Both the position numbers and the translations under genes were made by a program. From assembly GCA_038373885.1 (NCBI GenBank), contig JAWZYV010013175.1:434001-498000 (forward strand): a stretch of 64,000 nucleotides of DNA. Reading direction: 5' to 3'. This DNA is from Cheiracanthium punctorium. Lineage: Eukaryota; Arthropoda; Arachnida; Araneae; Cheiracanthiidae. Position 1 is the stretch's first letter. The number at the start of each line of letters is the position of its first letter. Below the pieces are notes generated by a model. It did not search any database, was not told the origin of the DNA, and worked only from the letters and a program-made list of their open reading frames with translations. Shown here piece after piece: positions 57,664 to 64,000 of this stretch.

Positions 57664-59459
57664 GCTGCAGTGCCATCAAGTTGCGAGTACAGCCAAATGA
57701 ATACTGAAAATATACTCTCTCTGTTCAAATGTGTATGTATACCAATTTTTAAGGTAATCGGTCGAACGGCTTTGAAGTTGGTGCGCTGCATGGGCATCTA
57801 GAGGTAAGTCATAGCAAAATAGATAGCGTAAGAGTATTCTCCATGCTCAAATATCTGTGTGTACCAATTTTCATAAATCAGTTGAACGGTATTTTCATAG
57901 CAAACGGTTGAACGGTTCAGAAGGCGAGTTATAGCTAAACGGATGCCGCGAAAATATTCTTTTCGTTCAAACATGTATGTTTACGAATTTCCATGGTGAC
58001 CAGTTGAACGGTCCTGAAGTGATTGGTTTGAAGTGACATCTTGTGGCAAGTTATAGCAAAATGGATAACGCCAAAATATTCTCAGTGTTCAAATATCTAT
58101 CTATACCAGTTTTGATAGGGATCAGTTGAACAGTCTTTATATGCTGCTGCGCCATCTATTGGCAGTTAAGGTAATGATGTGCTACAGCACAATGAAGTAG
58201 CTATTCATAGCAGAATGGATAACACGAAAATATTCTCCGTGTTCAAGTATCTATGTATATCAATTGTCCGGTCAAGTAATTTGTACGCTGCATTGCCATC
58301 TAATGGCGAGTTAAAGTATTAATGCGCTGCAGTGCCATCTAGTAGTGAGTAAGAGCTAAATGAATAGTTAGAATATATTCTGCGTGCTCAAATGTGTAAG
58401 TATAAAAATTATTATGGCGATTGGTCGAACGGTATAGAAGTTGATGTGCTGCAGCGCCATCTTCTGGCAAGTAATAGCGAAACGGATAGCGTAAAAGTAT
58501 TCTCCATGTTCATATATCCATGTGTACCAATTGTCATCAAAATTGGTTGACCGGTATTTTCACAGTAAGCGCTTAAACGAAATAGAATTCGACGTTCTGC
58601 AGCACCATCTAGCAGCAAGTTACAGCAAAATGGATAGTGTAAAAATATTCTACGTCTTCAAATATCCGTGTGTACCAATTTTCATCAAAATCGATTGAAT
58701 TTTATTTTCACACGAAGCGGTCGAACAAAATAGAAATCGACGTCCTTCAGCGCCATCTTGCTGCAAGTTACAGCAAAATGGATAATGTAAAAATATTTTA
58801 CTTCTTCAAATATCGGTGTTTACCAATTTTCATCAAAATTAGTTGAACGGTATTTTTATAGCAAGCGGTCGAACGGAATAGAATTCGACACTCTGCAGCG
58901 CCATCTAGCTGCAAGTTATAGCAAAATGTATGGTGTAAAAATATTCTCCGTGTTCAAATATCTAAACGTACCAATTTTCGTCAAAGTACGTTAAACGGCG
59001 TTTTCATAGTAAGTGGTTGAATAGAATTCGACGTTCGACGTTCTGCTGCGCCACCTAGCGGATAGTTAGAGGAAAATGAATAGTGTAAAAATATTCTCAG
59101 TGTTCAAATACCCATGTATACACCAATTTTCATCAAAATTGGTTGAACGGAATTTTCATAGCAAGCGGTCGAACGGAATAGAATTCGACGCTCTGCAGCG
59201 CCACCTAGCCGCAAGTTATAGCAAAATGGATTGCGTAAAAATATTCTCCGTGTTCAAATATCCATACGTACCAATTTTCGTCAAAATAGGTCAAACAGTA
59301 TTTTCATAGCAAGCGGTTGAATAGAATTCGACGTTCTGCACCGTCAGCTAGCGGCGAGTTAGAGGAAAATGGATAGCATAAAAACCTTCTCCGTGTCAAA
59401 AGACTTAAGTGTACCAAATTTCATAATGATCGCTCAAACGGTTTTGGAGTTTTTCAACG

Positions 59460-59530
59460 TTGTACACATCCACATCCACATCCACACATACATACACACA
59501 CACATACATACATACATACATACAGACCAA
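59460..59530 (+). repeat. CATC/CACA/CATA microsatellite closing array 1
   Basis: ACATCCACATCCACATCC, then CACATACATACACACACACA and a CATA run ending in CAGACCAACAAACAT. It is the variable 3' tail of the array element. Confidence 0.85.
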
Positions 59531-59594
59531 CAAACATATATTTATATATCTATAGATAACACATCGAAATTGCTAGTACCAGAACACTCTAGAA

Positions 59595-60067
59595 CAGAGG
59601 CTCCCAAACTGGGTGCCGCGGCACCCTAGGGTGCTACGAGCGTATGTCAGGGGTGCCGTGGAGATAATCAAGAGAAATGTTTTGCTAGAGTATAATCAAA
59701 TATTTTCCTCTGAACCGGTATCCCCAAGAAAGTGGGGGCCAAGCCGATCACTAAGTGGGCTCAAACAAAAATATTCCTGTCAAGTTCAAGACTGTCCTGT
59801 AGCCTCTCTTTTATAGGAACTCCCTGAAATGGGGGTTTTGTCAAAATTCCATTTCCCTTTCCCAAGAGAGTACTTTCTTGATAGTTAGCCTTATAAACAA
59901 ACAAACAAAAAATAACGTAAAATGCATCCAAACTGCTTCATTCTAATCTTCATATTCATATTGCTTTAAAGAAAATCTGCAGCGGAAGGTTTTTAGCCTG
60001 AAAAAGGTGCGCAAAATACTTTTAGCCTAACAAGGGTGCCGCGGGTAAAAAAGTTTGGGAACCCCTG
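59595..60067. mobile_element. hAT-type MITE with perfect 8 bp target duplication, 473 bp
   Basis: The left end is CAGAGGCTCCCAAACTGGGT followed by GCCGCGGCACCC. The right end, in reverse complement, is CAGGGGTTCCCAAACTTTTT followed by ACCCGCGGCACCC. CTCTAGAA flanks both sides exactly (59587-59594 and 60068-60075). CAG-GGTTCCCAAAC termini with 8 bp duplications are characteristic of hAT (Charlie-like) elements. There is no transposase. Confidence 0.9.
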
Positions 60068-60446
60068 CTCTAGAATATTCAAATAATTTGTTCTTTTTCA
60101 CTTGTTAAAATAACTTGAATTTGTTTAATGTAAAATGGTTCGCAGACGATAATTGCTTGAGATTCAGTTTTCCTGCTGATATGGCAGCAGACGATAAACA
60201 TTATTTTTTAATGTTTTAATATAATAGGGGAGTTGAAATTCAGAAGTTCTCATGAGTTAGAAAAGGACAGATATATATTTTTTCACATTTTCGCCACCCA
60301 CAACCACCCACTTCCACCCACCGCGACCAAATTACTTTCACCGTGAGACCAAGGGGTATTTACCACCCCAACGGAAAGTTAATTCGAGTAGTTGGTGATA
60401 GAGAAAACACTCTCTTTACAAACGAACATTAGCATTTTATATATAT

Positions 60447-61700
60447 ACTAGCTGAAGTACCCGTTCTTCGCACGGTAATGAATGGACTTTTTGATATTAC
60501 GATTTGTGGTGATTACTATTCATTGTAATAAACAGATATAGCAAAGTGGATATCGCGTTATATTGTGTCCAATAATCATGCATACCGAATTGCAAGGCAA
60601 TCGTTTGTACGGTGCAGAAGGCTATGCGGCGTAGCGCAATCTAGTGGCGAGTTTTAGCAAAACGGATACGGCGAAAATATTTTTTGCATTCAGATATCGA
60701 TGTATACGAATTTTCATGACTATCGGCTGGACAGTCCTGAAGTTCATGTGTTGACGCGACATCTAGTGGCAAGTTATAGGAAAATGGATAGTGCCAAACT
60801 CTTCCCCGTGTTCAAATATCTATGTATACCTATTTTCATAGCGATTATTTGCACAGTCAAGAAGTGATACACTGCAGGGCCATCTAGGTTCAATAAAGTA
60901 ATGATTTGCTACGGCGCCGTCAAGTGGCGAGTTATAGCAAAATGGATAACGCCAAAATATTCTCATTGTGCAAATAGCTATGTATACTGATTTTCATAGC
61001 GACCGTGTTCAACTATCTATGTATACCAATTTTCATAACGATCATTTGCACAATCAAGAAGTCATACACTGCAGGGCCATCTAGTAGTTAATTAAAGTAA
61101 TGATTTGCTACAGCGCCGTCAAGTGGCGAGTTATAGCAAAATGGATAACGCCAAAATATTCTCATTGTTCAAATAGCTATGTATACTGATTTTCATAGCG
61201 ACCGTTTGAATGGTCAAGAATTTGGCCTGCTGCAGCGTCATCTAGTGGCGAGTTAAAATAATAATGCATTGCAGTGTCATCTAGTGGTGAGTAACATCAA
61301 AAGGAACGCAGTTAGAATATATTCTTCGAGCTCAAATGTGTAAGTATAAAAAATTTTATGCTGGTCAGTCGAACGGTATAGAAGTTGATGCTTTGCAGCG
61401 CCATTTAGCGGCAAGTTACAGCAAAATGGATACTGAAAAATATTCTCCGTGTTCTAATATCCGCGTGTACCAAATTTCATCGAAATCGTTTGGACGATAT
61501 TCGCATAGCAAACGGCTAAACGGAATAGAATTCAACGTTGTGCTGCGGCACCAAGTGGCAAGTTAAGGAAAGCGGATAGCATAAAAACCTTCTCCATGAT
61601 AAAAGACTTAGGTGAACCAAATTTCATCGTGCAACGGTGCTCAACGGTGCTGGAGTTTTTCAACCTCATAAACACATACCAACATTCATTTTTATCTATA
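60447..61700 (+). repeat. Second copy of the expanded retroposon-like element, ~9 units (array 2)
   Basis: It opens ACTAGCTGAAGTACCCGTTC (again after a TATATA tract) and follows the same order as array 1, closing with GGAGTTTTTCAACCTCATAA and a short AC-rich tail. ACCAATTTTCAT-type boxes lie near 60592, 60708, 60829, 60985, 61026, 61186, 61349, 61471 and 61616. Two neighbouring units (from ~60910 and ~61108) are almost identical over ~95 bp, showing a recent internal duplication. Confidence 0.7.
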
Positions 61701-61709
61701 ACCAGTGTT

Positions 61710-62500
61710 ATTATATATACCAGTCTCAAATAAAATCCAGTTTTAAATCTAAGCCTCGCCAAAGTGCCAACACACGCCATTTTGCAAGAGTTTTTTCAGG
61801 GAATCATTCGAAGCATTGACTTAGCAGCAATCAATATGGGAAATGGTTCGACCGCCAAGGAGTAGCACGCATTTATTTGAAAATTGGAATCCCTTAATAC
61901 AGCCGACTTTTTTTTAATTATCAACTATATTGTGTTTTATTCATCGTTACTCCGATGTACTAAATGAGAAGATTTCAATTTTCTGAAATTTGGCGGAATT
62001 CCCCCAACTTAAATCAATGTACTCAATTGGCGAGAATTCTGAAGTTAGATCGCTTGAAATCCCTTAATAACTGCATTATTTCTTCACGGATCATTAAAAT
62101 TTAACGCTGTATTCTAATAAAACCTTTGCACTTGTTTTCAAAAATCTATTTCCTTAAGCTCTCAATAAATTGCGCCAAGCCGAAAACTGGGCAAACCGCT
62201 AGAACTCACTTACTCAAAATCCATATTTCAGCCATTTTATTTTTTCGCCAAACTAAAAAAATTTACACATTAGCCTCGGAAATCTTCAATTCTTATTGTT
62301 TTGCATGTAAAGCATTACATTCCTGCTCTGATTTCCCATGCACACGATATTATAATTTAAAAAAAATAACCTTACGAATATAAACTAACAAAAAAAAATC
62401 ATTATTATTCTTTTATTTTTACTTTGAGAATTTAAAACATTTTATTCGGCAAAATCGCCACACATGGCAACCACGATCCTTATTTCACACTTTTTTCACT
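61710..62500. other. Stretch with no recognised gene
   Basis: Two loosely similar strings, GGAATCCCTTAATACAGCCG and GAAATCCCTTAATAACTGCA, lie about 180 bp apart (61886 and 62067). No open frame, terminal repeat or RNA gene is recognised. Confidence 0.45.
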
Positions 62501-62527
62501 ACAGGGTTTACAATTACGGAAAGCTTT

Positions 62528-62750
62528 TTGCGTGAAGAGCATAAAAAATCTCTTAAATTCCGGGAACGGGTGGACTTTCAAAGTTTTAAAGTGGACAGTG
62601 GTTTATTCTATATTATTTTACACATCTGTGCTAAATTTCAGGCCGATAGGTCCATTTTTGTGGATTTGTATACGAATCAAATCCACAAACAAACAAACAA
62701 ACAAACAAACAAACAGAATTTCATTTTTATTTATAAGAAGATTAAGAGAA
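62528..62750 (+). repeat. 3' end of a short non-LTR-type retroposon
   Basis: The sequence ACACATCTGTGCTAAATTTCA, then GGCCGATAGGTCC, leads to a CAAA tandem tail (62684-62716) and CAGAATTTCATTTTTATTTA. Many arthropod RTE-related and SINE-like elements end with a ...AAATTTCA-GCCGATAGGTCC box, a short tandem repeat and an AT-rich terminus. AGAAGATTAAG is then repeated twice. No coding part is present. Confidence 0.5.
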
Positions 62751-62835
62751 GATTAAGATTAAACGGAGATATGAGCTCGAGATAGGGATTGTTTAAAACA
62801 ATCCGCTCATACTTACTGTTACAATGAAAAAGTTT

Positions 62836-63613
62836 CTAAAATTTTCTAACAGTAATACCCATTTTTTTGCAAAAGTTGATCAGCGCATTGAAAACTATAA
62901 ATGAGGTTAGAATGATACACGTATGACGAAAATTCACGTCGTAAGTCATTTGCAAAGAAGAGCATTTTAACGAGCCAATGACAGCCCAGTAGAGGAGAGT
63001 GAAATTGTTTTCATTGGAATTAAAATTTTTTAAGTGTTTTGTTAGTTCAGCTTTCCTACTGTCTATTGCGCACCTGTCGCTAGCAGCCGTTATGGGATAT
63101 GTTTGGTTGAAATCCCGGTACCCCACGGATTTATCTGCCTAAATGTACACGGATGTATGTGTCCAAATATTGTGATGCACAATTGTATTTTGAAATAAAG
63201 TTGAATTTGTGCTTAAAAAAAACTTAGATGAAGGAAAGAAAAAAAGAGATAAACTCTCTGTTCTAAATCCAAATCCAAAATACAGTGAACTATGCGAAAT
63301 GTATCAATGCACCTTCTCTCTGTCTTGATTTTCGTTCTTTACAATGCTCTTCTTTGAAAGGGTTTTACGCAGCCAATTTCCGATATTATGCATGTGTCGT
63401 TCCAACGCCGTTTACAATGTTTCAATGAGCTAATAAACTTCCACAGGAAAAAAGTGGGTTCTGGTACTGAAAAAATTGGGTTTTTTACTTACACGCAACA
63501 GCAACCGTACTCGTCAGAGCTGTTGGGTATTAGAAAACTCCAGTCTCGAGTTAATACCTCTGAAATCTCATATTAGAGGTCCTTATACCGGGATAGATAT
63601 TTTATGACCACCC
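62836..63613. mobile_element. Inverted-repeat remnant of a Tc1/mariner-like element
   Basis: The right end in reverse complement starts CAGGGTGGTCATAAAATATC next to TA (63614-63615). About 130-150 bp in, the plus-strand right arm (63310-63480) matches the minus strand of 62836-63010. Shared strings include AATGCTCTTCTTTG, CATTCTAAC/CGTTCCAAC, TTTCAATGCGCTGATCAACTT and TTTCAATGAGCTAATAAACTT. The left terminus has been lost. Short frames in both arms are repeat by-products. Confidence 0.45.
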
Positions 63614-63615
63614 TG

Positions 63616-64000
63616 TATATAACCATAACTTTGCTGCTCCTGAATCTATGCAATAAAGTGACGAAACGTGTATCGAAAAACATGTCACTGTGCAACAGTA
63701 AATAATCATATCACTTCCTTTTGAATATCATTAAATCCCATTTCTTATCTAAAATATTTTGCTACATAAAAAAGATTAAGCACACTTTTTTATCGAATCC
63801 AGGTATATATGCATTTACCTTGAAAGACAAACATCACTTTTTTTAAAGGAAAATACAAACTAAGCCTGATGTGAAATAAAACTTCTTTACCTGTACAGAG
63901 CTACATTTTTTTTTTCAACGGAGAAATCCTTCATATGGAAAAACAAAACACATTGCAGTTTCCTCCTTTAGATGCTGTATTTAAGGGAGGGGAAAAAAGA
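63616..64000. other. Stretch with no recognised gene
   Basis: No open frame, repeat or RNA gene is recognised up to the window end. Confidence 0.5.

Larger units (their letters stand above)
56986..59558 (+). repeat. Retroposon-like element expanded into ~15 units of ~145 bp (array 1)
   Basis: It opens ACTAGCTGAATGCCCCGTTC with a small CCCGT...ACGGG hairpin, right after a TATATA tract. It ends in a CATA/CACA microsatellite and TATATATCTATAGATAAC. Between these, a degenerate unit recurs: GCGCCATCTAGTGGC, GAGTTATAGCAAAATGGATA, AAAATATTCTCCGTGTTCAAAT, ATGTGTACCAATTTTCAT, and ATCGGTTGAACGGT. The ACCAATTTTCAT box is found near 57253, 57397, 57745, 57872, 57985, 58114, 58260, 58403, 58527, 58675, 58820, 58970, 59122, 59270 and 59412. 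Spacing is 142-152 bp in the later units. A 172 bp MITE interrupts it at 57492-57663. The opening and closing strings and the ...TTTCAT-AAAATCGGTT box resemble short non-LTR-derived retroposons of arthropods. Confidence 0.7.

Noticed and set aside
56986..61700. CRISPR-like array
   Set aside because: Units are ~145 bp, degenerate throughout, with no short exact repeats or unique spacers, and the context is eukaryotic.
1..64000. tRNA, rRNA or spliceosomal RNA genes
   Set aside because: Only B-box-like strings within SINE-like repeats were seen; no complete cloverleaf or rRNA core could be recognised by eye.

Overview
The window is AT-rich, intron- and repeat-dominated eukaryotic intergenic DNA. 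It has no operons, no ribosome binding sites and no recognisable multi-exon host gene. Almost everything that can be named is a transposable element or its debris: DNA transposons of the hAT-like, Tc1/mariner-like and pogo-like types, many short non-autonomous derivatives (MITEs), pieces of non-LTR retrotransposons, tRNA-derived SINE-like repeats, possible solo LTRs and microsatellites. The mixture fits an arthropod, perhaps an arachnid. That assignment is an inference from element types, not from a host gene.

Layout. 0.4-4.0 kb: an old 3.6 kb DNA transposon (copy A of a family seen three times), carrying a nested 570 bp MITE. 4.0-16 kb: mostly featureless AT-rich DNA with a 277 bp MITE, the C-terminal end of a LINE ORF2 at 7.55-8.0 kb, and two pairs of diverged direct repeats. 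16.05-16.75 kb: a fold-back element. 21.28-23.88 kb: the best preserved element, a 2.6 kb Tc1/mariner-type transposon with inverted repeats of about 585 bp, TA target sites and a transposase whose three catalytic aspartates are all present, spaced as DD41D, with one in-frame stop. 26.7-28.5 kb: fragments of Tc1-like transposons. 29.6-33.06 kb: copy B of the copy-A family, with ~300 bp inverted repeats and an 8 bp target duplication, followed by a ~160 bp tandem repeat. 38.0-39.0 kb: a hAT-type MITE with a perfect 8 bp target duplication and a smaller MITE inside it. 41.5 kb: a reverse transcriptase fragment. 42.8-45.5 kb: copy C of the A/B family, on the minus strand. 45.5-46.1 kb: another TIR element. 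47.8-52.2 kb: SINE-like repeats and a GTCAC/GTGAC-rich block. 57-61.7 kb: two copies of a retroposon-like element expanded internally into roughly 15 and 9 degenerate units of ~145 bp, with two hAT MITEs inserted in or between them.

The most interesting material is the A/B/C family. Three diverged copies share TAGGG termini; B and C have apparent 8 bp target duplications. All encode remnants of one protein with ordered blocks: an E-x-P-G-(S/F) block, a C-D-G block, W-x2-C-x2-H-x-N-(E/D)-L-x-L-R-H, an A-F-S-G block and a C-terminal C/F-H-x3-(A/T)-V block. The termini, 8 bp target site and CxxH block together suggest a divergent hAT-like transposase. No intact host gene can be supported. The only other open frame worth noting is a hydrophobic 93-residue one at 53.4-53.6 kb.
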